Assembly: GCA_948567375.1 (NCBI GenBank)
Contig: OX419759.1
Coordinates: forward strand, 1,775,303 to 1,839,302
Reading direction: 5' to 3'
Length of the DNA stretch: 64,000 bases
Source: Lunularia cruciata
Taxonomy: Eukaryota; Streptophyta; Marchantiopsida; Lunulariales; Lunulariaceae
In this document: positions 10,980 to 23,191 of the stretch, piece after piece
Position numbering within the stretch: position 1 is the stretch's first letter
Layout of the letters: every line of letters begins with the position of its first letter
The notes under the pieces: generated by a model
Databases searched by the model: none
Told to the model about the DNA's origin: nothing
Seen by the model: the letters and a program-made list of their open reading frames with translations, nothing else
Translations under genes and position numbers: made by a program

Positions 10980-12950
10980 TGTGAGGTTATATCTCTAGGC
11001 ATTAGGGCACTCCTAAATATCCATCTAAAGTGGGTCGTCCTACAAGTAGATGTTGAGGATGCTTTTAATAGCGTCTCACAAGCATCTATCTTTATAAAAC
11101 TTAGGGAGGCTGGTGAATCCTTGGCAAGTCTTATTCCTTTTGTGCAATCTTTTTATTGCTCTCTTGCTTCCCTTTACTACCAACATGGGAGTTCACAAGA
11201 GGGAGTCATTATCTTGGAGTCAGTTGTTGGTACATATCAAGGAGGTCTTTTCCATGGCTCACATTAGAGTTCTCTTATCTTCTACTTTAGTTGTGCTAGG
11301 TTGTGTATTACCCTCCTTGCCATATGATACACACATCATGGGCCCTATAGATCAGATTAGCTATACCTTGGACCACTAGACTACCAACCTACATCTAGTA
11401 GGCTTGAGAGCTAAGGTGTCAAAGTGCAGGGCACGGTCCCTATTAGGTATCCTTCCCACCTTGAGCTTCCAAAGGAGTGTATCACATCTATAGATGGAGT
11501 ACATATTCATGGAGTGCCAATAGGATCCAAGTATTTTGTCACATGCTCCAAGGATTTTGCCTCATGCTTGCCCTCATCAAAGATGTTCTCATGTAGATGA
11601 TCCCCATCACTTGGAGATCCCCATGTGACATTTGGTATACTTTTCTCTAGCATTGCTCATCAATTGACTTACCATCTTTGCATATTTACTCCCTCCTTGA
11701 CCTTCCTATCACGTTTGAGAGCCTTTGATAGGAGGATTATGGGAGTCTTTGGTGAAATTATTGGACTAGGGACATTTGAGTGTGTGATAGGGGATTTTGC
11801 ATGGAGACAAACATCTCTACCAATCTTATGTGGTGAGGTTTGCTTGCTTTCTATTGAGGAGATGGCACCTATAGCATGTTTTGGTAGTTAGACTCTCTTT
11901 TCACTCCTACTTTCTTCTTGTTTTGTGGTTGTTGATAGGCTGGTTCTGAAGGCTTATGTGATAGAGGTGGAGGAGGGATCCTTTTTTCTCCGGATGTTAT
12001 TATGGTGTGTAAGAGATATTCTGTCCCCACAGGCACATGAGGACCGTGCATCTTTTGCTTCACTAACATCAAATTGGACTAGAGGTTTACAATCTTCCTT
12101 GATGGAGCGATAGTGTCAGCATATGATACATTCTCTCTTAGTTGACTCATTTAGTTCTTAGGCTACTAGAGCAGCTCTCTACTCTTGCTTTGGCAAGGGT
12201 GCAAGCTCTTGGATCCAAGCTCAACCATGCATTAGGGCAATTTGATTCACACCAACTACTTTCTCTTAGGCAATGAGTTTTTACCTTGGTTTGGCCCACC
12301 CTTCTACATCTTCATTACTCACTTGTGAGTTTGGTTCTACATTAGATGCAACAGCAGTTCATATGACATGGTGTCCTTTGGAGGATAGAGGATAGCTACC
12401 CATAATGCTATTAGGAACATAATGTTTTTTATGGCACAAGAGAGTAAATATTTTGCTTGGAGGGAGCATTTGTATGCTTTGCATATGACATATGTTAGGG
12501 AAGACCTATACTTGGTCCAAGATGATCAAGTAATAGAAGCAAATATTGTGGTTATGGACCCTACATGGGATATAGTTTTGGAGAGAGTGATTATCCATCC
12601 CACTAGATGGGCAGCAGGTGCAATAGCAGCTCACAAGGTCTCCAAGTATAGGGTTATGCAGCAACATCACCTCTTTGTTCCTCTAGCCTTGGAGTTATAT
12701 GGAGCAATGGATATGGTGTTCAATACATTTGTCAAGGAGTACACAAGAGCTTATCATGTTAGGCACCAAGGTATACCACTCTCACTCTCAGAAATAGCAT
12801 ATTCTAGATAGTGTGTGTCCATTGCTCTACAAAGGTTAGTGGTTGGTGCAATCTATAGGAGAGCAATCACACTAGATGATGCTTCTTTGGATGCTCTTGT
12901 TGTTTGTAGACTGTACAACTTACATAAATTGGATATCATAGGTCAATAGG
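10980..12950 (+). pseudogene. Non-LTR retrotransposon: RT plus restriction-like endonuclease
   Basis: Read across frameshifts, 10985-11890 gives a reverse transcriptase. Motif A is VVLQVDVEDAFNSVS (about 11035-11080). Motif B is GTYQGGLF (11229-11250, normally GTRQGDPL). The remains of motif C are YDTHIMGPI (11323-11349, normally ADDTHIVGP), followed by GVPIGSKYF. A thumb-like region ends near RQTSLPILCGEVCL. The frame 12422-12811 reads VIEANIVVMDPT...AAGAIAAHKVSKYR, which resembles the C-terminal PD-(D/E)XK-type endonuclease of site-selective LINEs, followed by VSIALQR. Several stops and altered catalytic residues make it dead. The RT call is firm; the endonuclease class is inference. Confidence 0.7.
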
Positions 12951-13440
12951 GCAGATTTATTGTACTGATTCTTTTGGGGATTTGCCCCATTTTACCTTTT
13001 TGTCTCACCCTTGTATGGCTTGATGGGGTTTCCCATCCTTTGTGTTTTCTACATGGTCTTCCTCTTTCTTCCTTATATATTATGTATGAAGTTATGTGTT
13101 ACTGTTCAACTAGTGATTGTCATAGTGATATGAATAATAGCAAATGTACTCCTTGATTCTACTTGAATACTATTTTGTGATGAAGCAGCCATTGTAAGAA
13201 GATTCTTCTGACCAATCACATAGTGACTTATGTGATCCCCTTGGCATTGCACCAAGGGCCAATCCTTCAAAGTATTACAAACTGCAAAATGAGAGTGGGA
13301 AAGTCAAAGTTCATCAAAGAATGGTTTGTGGGACACAAGTCTTGCTTGAATATATTAGGTAAAGAAGAAGATACACAAGTAGTTTGGGTCAGCATTCACC
13401 ACACTTCTAAAGTGGTGACTAACAAAAAATTGTGAGTTAA
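12951..13440. other. No recognised gene
   Basis: Contains the presumed 3' tail of the non-LTR element (repeated GGGGATTTGCCCC and GGGGTTTCCC words) and short plus-strand frames of 60-70 codons (12974-13156, 13223-13435) with no domain signal. I see nothing else supportable. Confidence 0.4.
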
Positions 13441-13444
13441 GAAT

Positions 13445-15520
13445 AAATTGTGAGTCAAGTTTAACTCTCCCTCTTTCAATAGCCGCTAGGAGTATTGGCT
13501 TATGAAACTTTATCAACACTACCTCAAGTTAACTTTTGAAGCTTCATCAACACTTGCCTTCAAGTTAAAGTCAATAAAATCTTTTTTTCACCACATTTTG
13601 TACATCTAGGAGTTTGAATTGCTCACTTGAAATCCAATGGATAAAATATAGGAATTTTTCTTTACATTCCAAGCGCATGGAGCTTGCTTAAGTCCATATA
13701 GAGACTTTTTAATAAACAAACTTTGTTTGGATATCTTGGATCTTCATAACCAGGTGGTTGGATCATGTACACCTCCTCCTCCACTGTTAGGGACACAAGA
13801 TCTTAGGCCCAAAGGAGTGTCCTTAGGATCTTTAGGTAGCTTTCTTGGTTTACCTGAATCTCCATTCATCAAAGCATTATTAAAGTCCATTTGATAAAGC
13901 TTTGACTTGTTTAAAGTGGCTGAAAAATATAAATCAAAGGCATCTTGGCAACAGTGCTGAAAGTCTAATCAAATAGATTTCATAATGCTGCTATGAGCAG
14001 CCCTTTGCCTTGTACCTACTCATTGAACCATCAAATTTTCTCTTGACTTTAAAAGTTCACATGCAGCAAATTGCCTTCTTACCAAGAGGTAATTCCACCT
14101 ACTCCCATGTTTGTTTGTGATGTAGTGCTGCAACTTCAAGCTCCATGGCTTACACACAATCTGCATGATGTATCACTTCCTCTAGAGAATTTGGTTCTCA
14201 TTCTTGGATAGCCTTCACCATATATGCATGGAGTTGGGCTAAACACCCTTCAAATTGAAAGCTTCTCACTGGATCTTTATCTCTTGTACTTGTGCTTTGC
14301 AGTTCATACCAAGATGTAATACCTATAACCTCATCTAAATTAGTTAGAATTTCTGAACTACATGGCTGATTGGGCATTGGTCATTGGTTCCAACAAAGAA
14401 GTGGAAATATTATTGGATAAGGTAGGGAATAAATTTTATTCAGGTTGACAAAGTTGGACTGAAGGCTTCTGAACAGCCTATCCTGACCTTGGATTTACAA
14501 GTGGTTGAGATCTATAGTGCTCACTACAAACATCCTTGGCTCTTGAAGTACTAGCTTGTGAAACAAAAGTGCTATATGGACCATTCTAAGAAGTAGATGG
14601 TACAATAATCGGTTAATCAGGTGAGTAACTTGTATGAGCTTGATCCCAAGATTTTAACTCCTCAAATAAGGTATCTCTACTGATAATAAAAATTCTGAAA
14701 TCAGGATTATAACACTTAATTCCTTTGAATTTGAGGCATATCCAAGAAAGATATATTTTTGAGCTTTAGGACCTAGCTTTTGCTTCTTCTCATCAAGAAC
14801 ATGAACAAAGCAAATACAACCAAAAACATCAAATTTGATAAATCAACTTGTAAGAGCTTGAAAATATGTCATTTTGTGCACCTCTGCAATAGGATATCAA
14901 TTCATCAAGTACATTTCCTAATTAACTGCCCAATAACACTTGGGCAACTTATGCAATATGTCTGTTGTGCTCCACAACTCCATTTTTTTATATGTGTAGC
15001 TAGCTACAAGTAAATTCATGCTTGCTACCTTGCTCATATAGAAAAGCATCAAAATTATTTGAAATAAATTCTTCTCTGCCATTAGAACATAAACATGAGA
15101 TATTATAACTATATTGCTTTTGCACAAGTTGCTTGAATTTTTGAACCTTGAAAGTATAGCTGATTTCTTTTTTAGAAAGTAGACTTATGTATATCTTTAA
15201 CCATTGTCAATAAATGAGACAAAATATTTAAATTTTGTTTGACTTTTTTTGAAGCAATCCATACATCAATGTGGAGCAATTCTAGGACCTTAGATGCCCC
15301 TATACCATGATGCTTAAAAGGATATCTAGCTTGCTTACCAGATTGACAAGCCTCATAGACCCCTTAAGGCAAAGCATCACAAAATATTGGAAGCCCCATA
15401 ACCAGATCTGAGATAGGTAGCACCTTTAATATTTGTAGGTCCATGTGACCCACTCTTTTATGTGTCACTACATTTGTAGTGCCAAAGCTAGGTTGCTCAG
15501 ACACTAGAGTAGTAGTGCTG
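13445..15520 (-). pseudogene. Ty1/copia pol, antisense and degenerate
   Basis: Reading the minus strand from 15594 leftwards gives a GAG-pre-integrase module (HKRVGHMDLQILKVLP, then CQSGKQARYPFKHHG). The integrase core follows (LLHIDVW, LTMVKD, then HEFTCS), and the integrase end (KAQKYIFLGYASNSKGIKCY-type frame near 14700-14830). RT pieces lie at 13630-14200 (AALHHKQTWE, then KKSLYGLKQAPCAW near 13690). All are broken by stops and indels. The 5' side is cut at 15520 by the TRG LTR end, so gag is missing. RNase H was not found. Confidence 0.8.
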
Positions 15521-16225
15521 TGTGACAACCCGGCAAATACCACTTTTGCAGTAATTGGGTAAGTAAAGTTCGTTCCCGCAGAGATATTATTCAAAAATGT
15601 CCAAATACGAAGTCAAAAGTCACAATTGCAGTTCTTCTTGGTTTCTTCTTTAATCTCTCAGGTAGAAACTACACCGAGAAGAGAGTAACCAGCTCATAAT
15701 CTTGACAACTTGTCACGAATACACACACATAATCACATCATAGCAAATTCTGTCCAAACAACTCTTGATTGTGATGATTCAGATTCTCCCAAAGACGGCA
15801 CTTCACTGTGAAGAACAATTTAGCCTCAAAATTGTGTTCCACCCCTCCACTGAAGGCACAACTTTCTCAATCAAAATTGCTTCACATCAACTTCGTGCTG
15901 CACTCACAAATGCAGAATACTACCAACACTACAATTCCTCTCAAATCTGTCAAGGCATTGCTCCGATGCACTTCACTTAGGATCAAACACACAGAATGAA
16001 GATCAAGGCTGCAGATTCTAACATCCACAGACACAATGACTTGCTCTTCAGAATTCTCCACACACTCACAACTACAAACATGAAATTGACAATCGGAATT
16101 AAGCTTAAGCGACGAGCACTAAGAACAGCACTTCGCTTTATCTATCTTCATAAATATGAATATTGAATAACATAAGACTGCGAATGCTCCACTTAAATAC
16201 TAAAGCAAACGGCAGACATGACTAC
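15521..16225 (-). repeat. TRG family copy 2: LTR
   Basis: The minus-strand sequence ends GGTTGTCACA at 15521, matching the end ATTGTCACA of copy 3 at 45150. The body matches copies 1 and 3 (AATTTTGAG, GATCCTAAGTG..GC, TGTTAGAATC/TGTTAGATG blocks). The left edge abuts copia integrase sequence; the right edge is approximate. On the plus strand it produces only shadow ORFs. Confidence 0.75.
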
Positions 16226-16320
16226 CTATGCACCGCTTCCTAACATCTTTTCCTACCTGCAGATCCTAAATCGACAATCTATCTATTCATATCTGCCTCT
16301 TCTGATCTCAAAATTGATAC

Positions 16321-18250
16321 TTATCCCGATCCAATGTCTACATCATCATCGGCTTCCAAAGCCGATGATCTTCCTATCACTTCTCCTTTTTTAGGTATAG
16401 CTAATTCTACTAATTCTTTCACTAATTCTACTACTTCTACACTAGGAACTACAATTGCACTAAGGAGTGACTTATCTAACTCTCTATCTCCTGACCCACT
16501 CTTCTCTAATGTGTCAATTATCAAGTCCGATGACACCTGAATTCCTATTTCTATGACATTGGGTTTTTGCTCCACTGTCACACTATTCTGAATTTTCTCT
16601 AACTCTCAATTAACCAAATCTAATCAAAGACTAACATTATTCTCTACTTCTAACATTTTCTGATCTACGTGCTCTCTCAATCGGATCAACAAGGTGTTCA
16701 TGTCCACATCCTTGGCTTTTCTCTTCTGATTTTCTTGCACAAGCAACTTCAACTCATGTAGGCGGGCTTCTTCCAATCTCCCTTCAACCTCCGTGCTTAG
16801 AAGTGCTCTCAACTTCCCCGCAACTTCTCCCACTGATTCTGATGCATATCCTCGAGAACGTTCTACCTTCAAGTCCTCACGATACATCTTCAACTCGTCT
16901 TTGTACTCCGCAGCAAGCATCTTCTTCTCTTTTGCATACTGCTTGCTCTGCCTTTCCGTGCTTCTGACAAGTTCTTGTAATCATTCCTCTTCTTCTTGCC
17001 TGGCTGCCAACTCTCTCTACCATGCTTGATCCTTTGCCGCTGCACTCTTCTTCAAACTATCCAACTCCTACTCCATTACGATGGTAGTCGCCTTCAAATG
17101 GACATTCTCGATGCGCACATCACTCACTTCCTCCTTCATCTTGCTGAGCCACATTGCCTGTTCCATTAATTCTCCGACTTGCCTCTGCAGTTCTTTATCT
17201 TTTACCTCGCAGCTTTCTTGTAACATGGTAAGAGTCTTCTTTGTCAAGCCTTCCTCCCTCCAAAGTTCTTCCACTACTTCACTTCTTTGGACTTATTGCT
17301 CTTGCAACTCCTTCACTTCACTCATCAAGTGCATCACTACCTGCAACTTGTTCATCCCCTTCCTATGATCTTGGCGAATAACCTTTCGATGATCCTTAAT
17401 TAGCTCCAGCAATGGTGTGACCACCTTCATCAAATACAATATCCCGCCAAAGTTCCCTTCCTCTTCATCGCCATCTTCATCGCCATCTTGAGTCCTCACC
17501 TCCGTCATTGGCTCCTTCATCCAAAGTCACGATCTTCGTATCTTCAGAGACATCATGTCAGTACTTTCTTTGTCTTTGCTTCTTGAACTCGGCCCCGTGG
17601 GATACTCCTCCTTCTCTTCTAGTCTTGGCTTGTTCACCACCATCACCTAACAAGCTTCACTGACCGCCACCGATTGCTGAACTTCTGGTTCCACATCGCT
17701 ATCGCTCCCGGACTCCTCACTTTTTAAGGTGAGCTTCTGTTCTTTGGATTCCTTTTCTTTTGACTCGGTTTCTTCCTCAGACTCCGATCCCAATGATGCA
17801 TCTCTCACCATCTTTGTATTCTTTAAAATCAGCCGCTGAGTCTTTCTTTGAGTGGGAGACGACTTTGCTTCTTCGGGTTTGCCGCGTTTCTTCATCTTTG
17901 GATTGGTGATTTCTTTGACCTTCCACTGTCCGGTCTTTGAGAAGTACACATCATTTGCTCGCAAATGCAGCATATACTGGCTCTTCCTCATCTGCTTCCC
18001 GTTGTAAATCTGGATGAATGTGAGACACCATATGATGATGCTCCTCTTTGGTCAGCAGATTCAACCTGAAGTAGAAATGTGCGGCGAATGGTGCAAAATA
18101 ATGCGGTGGCGAGCCTGTTTGCCAATTAACCACCATCTGCCTTGTTCGGTGGTGGAAGCACTTCGCCCAATTCACTAGAACTCCTGCAAACATCTAGTGG
18201 AAGAACACGGCTTGTTGCATGTTCACATAGGTGGTTCGTTCTGGCTTGAA
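16321..18250 (-). pseudogene. TRG family copy 2: coiled-coil gag-like ORF
   Basis: Minus-strand frames 18193-17951, 17991-17647, 17520-17293, 17274-17068, 16920-16624 and 16581-16321 read as one broken protein. The N-terminal part contains WQTGSPPHYFAPFAAHFYF. A Lys/Glu/Ser-rich acidic region follows (17650-17990), then a long charged heptad-like stretch (17070-16630, e.g. EEARLHELKLLVQENQKR) and an acidic tail with EIGIQV. The same coiled-coil and EIGVQV segments occur in copy 3 at 43830-44350. There is no protease, RT or integrase, so it is best described as a gag-only, non-autonomous element. Function unknown. Confidence 0.65.
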
Positions 18251-18296
18251 CATGGCCATCATCACCCCCACGATGCTTCTTTGGATCGGATTCTGA

Positions 18297-19135
18297 TAGG
18301 ACTCTGACTAGGAGTGTAGTATGTGCTCCAAAGCCTGGAGGAGCATCAATGGAGTTGGAATCCTAGAGAGGAGAGGCTAGTAGATAGGTCAGACTCCCCT
18401 AGTCTTTCACATTCTCTATAGACAACATCCATGGCTCTTAGATGCTATTCAACCACCTACTACTACACAGATTGAGTCTAGAACAATGTTGAGAGTGGCT
18501 TAGTTAATTATGTGTTTCTCTTTGTTCTCAACCCATGACATGTTTACATTGGGAGTTGATCAAGTGTTTTGGTTGGCTACCACACTTTGTGAGAGCAAAG
18601 GATGTGGTTCTTACTTCTAGAGTAGAGGTGGCTGAGAATGGAGCTGACTTGCTTGAGGAGCATGGGATCCATTTAGCATTCAATGGTTTATGGTAGGCAA
18701 TAGCAATTAGATTGAAGGAGTTACCAACCAGACCTACCATTGAGTGAGCTTGATTTACACTTGGAGTTGTCCTATTGGATAACTAGAGGCGGATTTTCCA
18801 TTTGGTAGGACCTTTAGGGAAGGTCTATACACACAAAGGGTCTTATTAGACTCTAGTGTACCCTTATGTTGGAAACGGCTGCAATTGTTGGTCTAGAGCT
18901 ATAGAAGACCAATGTGGAGAGGTGTCCATTTCAGATCCAAATATCTCTAGGGTGGTTCTACATAGTAAATCACATGTGAATAGTTCATTGTCCAAATTCA
19001 GCCCAATCATCTGATTGATAGCTCTATGGTGAGAGCTCAAGCCCTTGCAACAATAGTAGAGTCATATGATGTGCTTGTTGGTGGAGAAATCTTATACCTC
19101 ATGGCATTTTAGACCCATCAAGGAAGAAGATAAAT
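18297..19135 (+). pseudogene. Gypsy-DNMT family copy 2: gag-protease linker and protease region
   Basis: Aligns over its length with the minus strand of copy 1 at about 50850-49990. Shared peptides include VFWLAATLCES versus VFWLATTLCES, GVVLLDN and GP(S/L)GKVYT. The retropepsin end SYDVLVGG(A/E) is near 19060-19085. Numerous stops. The copy starts inside the linker, so gag is absent. At about 19115-19140 the alignment jumps from the end of the protease straight to RT, so the methyltransferase region has been deleted here. Confidence 0.75.
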
Positions 19136-19139
19136 CAAG

Positions 19140-20340
19140 GAGGAAGATAAGTCCAAGATAGCATTTTGGGCTATTAATCCTCATGGTAAAGATGTATTAC
19201 ATCAGTGGAGGTTCTTACTACTTGGGTTAAGAATACTAAGTTCTAGAGAATCATAGTTAGGATCCAAGTAGGATTGGATTTTGCTTGGTGCTATATTGAT
19301 TCAATTGGGCATGCAAAGGTCTTAAATAATTTGGATCTTTGAGTAGGATATCACCAATTGTTGATCAAGGAAAATGACCAAGATAGTATTTTGGGCTGTT
19401 GATCCTTGTGATAAAGATGTATTACATCAATGGAAGTTCTTACTTTTTGGGTTAAGAATACTCTTGCCAAGTTCTAAAGAATCATGGAAAATATCCTAGT
19501 AGGATTGGATTTTTCTTGGTGCTATATTGATGACATTTTGATCTATAATAATATTGTGGAGGAGCATGAGAAACATTTATTGGAGGTGTTTGAGAGATTG
19601 AGGTCTCATGGACTCAAATTAAATCCTTGGAAGTCTAGATTCTTCCACAAGTAGATTTATTAATTAAGTCACACTACCTACCTTGGAGTAACTGGTATTT
19701 GGAAAATCAAGGTGGAGGCTATTGCACATATTCCTCAGCCTACGGATGTAAGTAGAAAGTGAGTATTCCTTGGGTTGGCAAACTTCTATTGCTAATATGT
19801 TAGAGAATTTAGTGTCATTGCCAAGTCCTTGAAGAAGTTGACCAAGATAACACAAGAGTAATGTTGGGAAGATAAGCAAGAGCAAGCTTTTATAGAGCTC
19901 AAGGAGAGGTTGATATCTACACTTATTCTTAGGAGACTAATCGAAGGATGACCATTCTGGGTTCACATTGATTAAAGTATGTTGGAGCTTGGAGTAATGC
20001 TCACCCAACATGATGATGAGAGGAAGGAGTTTATGGTGGCCTACGCTAGTTGTTCCAACAATTCAATGGAAGTGAAGTATAGTTATATGAGGGAAAGTGT
20101 TTGGTAGTATATGGGCAATAGCACATTTCTAATGTTACTTATTTGGTAACCCTTTCACTCTCATCATTGATCATTAACAGCTAAAGTGGTCAACAGTCAA
20201 TGGAGTCTCACAAGCTTTCTAGAAAGCTTGCACAATGGACTCTAATTTTACAAGAATATGATTTCAGAATTATTCATAGACTTGAAGTGGTGAACATTGA
20301 TGCACATGGATTGAGTAGAAATCCATGTCCTAGCTAGCAA
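19140..20340 (+). pseudogene. Gypsy-DNMT family copy 2: RT and RNase H, with a partial duplication
   Basis: RT blocks match copy 1: KEEDKSKIAFWAINPHGKDV near 19135-19200, then VGLDF..CYIDDILIY near 19500-19550, and LLEVFERLRSHGLKLNP. The segment from WAIDPHGKDVLHQW to the CYID block occurs twice (19155-19300 and 19375-19540), an internal tandem duplication. RNase H follows at 19960-20330 (FMVAYAS, WAIAHF, NPFTLI.DH, then NIDAHGLSRNP). Many stops; inactive. Confidence 0.75.
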
Positions 20341-20599
20341 GATCAAACCAAAGTACATTAACATGGTGAGATAGATGAGGAGATGGTGCCATGGTGGCAA
20401 ACATCTACCTTTTTATGTATCTTTTTGGAGGCTTTGGTGGTATCTCTCTCAATGCATACAAGAAGAGTTATTGATGTCATATATCCAAAGAGTGGAAATA
20501 TTGGTACCATTTAGCAAGCAAGACATTCATGATGATGTCTTAGTGATGGATTATCTTTGCATTGGTGTTATGTGTGGTGCAATTGGCACCATGGAGAGA

Positions 20600-21760
20600 G
20601 AACATGTTCTTCAGCAAGCCAAGCAGTTTAGATTGGAGGGTAGATGCCTTGTTTGTCTATGGGAGGATGGTAGAATGTTAGTAGTACCACTTCCATCTCA
20701 ATGACCATAGTTGGTCCATCATGCTCATGAGGAGCTAGTACATTTTGGAGCAAAGCATACATATAGCTTACCCAAAAGTCATTGGTGGCATGGTATGCAA
20801 ACGAATATACAATAGTTTGTTGCCAAATATGTGGTTTGTGACCAAGTTTGAGCATCATTTAATGCTCTTGTGCTACTATTACACCCATAACCTATCATGG
20901 GAATTGGGTTACCATTAGAGTTTGGATTTTTTTGGATATTATCATTACAATGAGACATCATTGATATGTTTTGGTGATTTTGCAACACTTCTCCAAGTGG
21001 ATTGAGTTGGTGGCACTTCTTGAAAAGTCCAATGAAGGGATGGATTACTCATTTTTGGATCAAGTTCTTAGTCATTTTGGTACACTAGATGAGTTTTTGT
21101 TCCAAAGGGTCCCAAGGAGACTTTTTTGGCTTTATAGGGTCCAAAGGATATTGATAAGGGTACAAAGTTCTTGGGGGAGTTTCAAATGTTATGTGACAAG
21201 GCCTTAATTGATCATTATACTACCTCCCAAGATCACCTTGAGGTAGATCATAGCAGAGAGAGTGGTTCAAACAGTGAAGAGAGGATATTATAAGTAAAGT
21301 TTTGTAGAGAGGGTACTTGGCTAAGAGGCTACTCCCAAGTAGCCTCTTAGCCAGCAAGCCTCCTTAGCATCATTCTTTGGATCTTTAGTCACCTTGATTG
21401 GCCATGGGTTATCGGTTCAGCCAGCAAGCCTCCTTAGCATCATTCTTTCCTTCCTTTCTACTTTATGGACAAGATCCAAATTTATCTACAACCATTTTTC
21501 AAGATGTTACTATAGTTTTGGACTTGGATGATCCAAACAATGGGTGAGCACATGTTCTCAACATGCAAAGAACTTTTGGAGAGTGATACCAATGGCCTTT
21601 AAGAACTTGGCAATTTCTTAGCATAAGGATCCCTTATGTTATGCTACTATTCAAGGAGGAGGTTATAGACCCTTGATCCTTCAATTTCATCCACATAACT
21701 ATGTATACCTATATCATATAGCACCAATGATACTTCATATTAACCCTACAATCCAACCAT
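20600..21760 (+). pseudogene. Gypsy-DNMT family copy 2: integrase
   Basis: The zinc-binding region spans about 20710-20860 (HHAHEELVHFGAKHTYSL, then FVAKYVVCDQV, the HH-CC module with one Cys lost). The core begins near 20900 (ILQHFSKWIELVALLEKS, 20974-21027) and DQVLSHFG lies at 21059-21082. The second half is poorly preserved and is interrupted near 21320-21460 by a hairpin and a direct repeat. It leads into the C-terminal domain before the PHD finger. Confidence 0.65.
21319..21352. repeat. Short perfect hairpin, 15-bp arms
   Basis: GGCTAAGAGGCTACT (21319-21333) and its exact reverse complement (21338-21352) flank the loop CCCA. A 32-bp word starting AGCCAGCAAGCCTCC occurs twice nearby (about 21350 and 21418). 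It lies inside the dead integrase. Confidence 0.9.
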
Positions 21761-21761
21761 C

Positions 21762-22060
21762 TTGAGAGTGCAAAAAGTTTTACCTTCTGGAGTCCTCATG
21801 TTGGAAGGATGTAATGATGTTGTTTGGAAGGATCATGAGTGTAATTGTGTCCCATGTCACCTCCCAAACATTAATGGCACTATGGACACAAGCTTGGCAC
21901 TTGAACGTGCAGGCTTGCAATGTGTGTTATGCGGCTCTTTTGGTTGAGCTGCTACTATGCTAATGTGTGATAGTTTTTCAAGAGGATGATATATGGCATG
22001 TTTGACTCCTTCCGTCATGGTGGTTCCTCAAGGATAATGGTTATGTCCTAGATGTACTTG
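21762..22060 (+). pseudogene. Gypsy-DNMT family copy 2: C-terminal PHD finger
   Basis: The frame 21762-21947 gives VLPSGVLMLEG, VVWKDH and CHLPNINGTMD, a post-integrase domain, and leads directly into a zinc finger. CVLC lies at 21921-21932. After a stop the same frame continues ATMLMCDSF..RG.YMACLTP and ends WLCPRC at about 22041-22054. The order and spacing fit a C4HC3 PHD finger in which one second-pair Cys (CDSF for CDxC) and the His (YMAC for WHMAC) have decayed. PHD fingers read histone H3 tails. At this place in a gypsy polyprotein it would take the slot where chromoviruses carry a chromodomain. That role is inference. Confidence 0.7.
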
Positions 22061-23191
22061 ACTTATAGCTAGCTCACTCTTCATCTGGTATAGATTGCAG
22101 ACAAGCACGATAATGATGCAGCTCAATAGTACCCGTTGTTGCGGCGTTTGTTTTGTCTTGGGAGTGTGCCAGGCATCTGGCTGCTTGCGCTCTGACTGCT
22201 TGACTTGTCAATAGTTGAAGCTTTTTGTAATCAGACCCTGTCTCTACTCTTGCCCGGATGGCAATCCTTCTTGTTGGAGTAGCTTGCTACCGATGCTTCT
22301 GAACATATGCTCCTCTTTAATGGCTTCTTGAGTTGGCTTTGTTGAGGCAATCTTAATCTTCAAGCTTCATTGCTAATGTTAAAGTTCTGTTAATATTAAA
22401 TTTATGTTTAATTTGCTGTGATGTATTTTCTCTAACGAGTCGTAGTCCTACGGCCAAGTTCAGATAATTGTAACCAGGTCAGTGACAGGACCTGACTATG
22501 TGGGTGGGCTGAGAGCTCTGCAAATGGAGTCCTTTCCTTGGCACTATTCACGGACTAAATATTCACATTCATCAAGGAAGTATATATCCATCATAATTCC
22601 AAGCCTTTGCAATTATAACATTTTTACGGAAAACCCAAGCAGCTTCAGACAATATAGTGACCACCTAAAGTCCTCAACTGCCAAGCATGTAAATGAAGTA
22701 AGAGAACTGAGCAAGTTCTAAAATACCCTTACAATTCTTTAACCTCCGTTCTGTCATGACTCCATCTGAGATCTTCTCCAGGTCCTTTCTCTGATTGGCA
22801 GGTTCTCATTTGTGACTTCTTCCTTTTGTCTTGTCTCAATCTCCTTCCTCTCAGAAATCTCCTCTGCAGTCACTTCCCCAACACCTTCTATTTTGACTTC
22901 ACTTATGCCTTCCCTCTGTCAAGACTCAAAAAATCCTGCATAGCTATGACTCTCTTCCAAAATTCTTCCTCACCATCCTTTCGCACTTCTCACTCATTCC
23001 TGATTTTGTCCGAGGACTCTCCTTCAAAAGTCTCTCCTCTCACTCGTTCCTGAATTCTCTCCTCTGTCCTCCTCCGAAACCCAAATCCTTTTCTCTTTGA
23101 TATTTTGTCCCTAATGCATGTCCTATCAAATCCCGACCTTCCACTCCAGACCTGTTCTTTTACTCTTTGAAACCCTTCCTGTCCAGACTTC

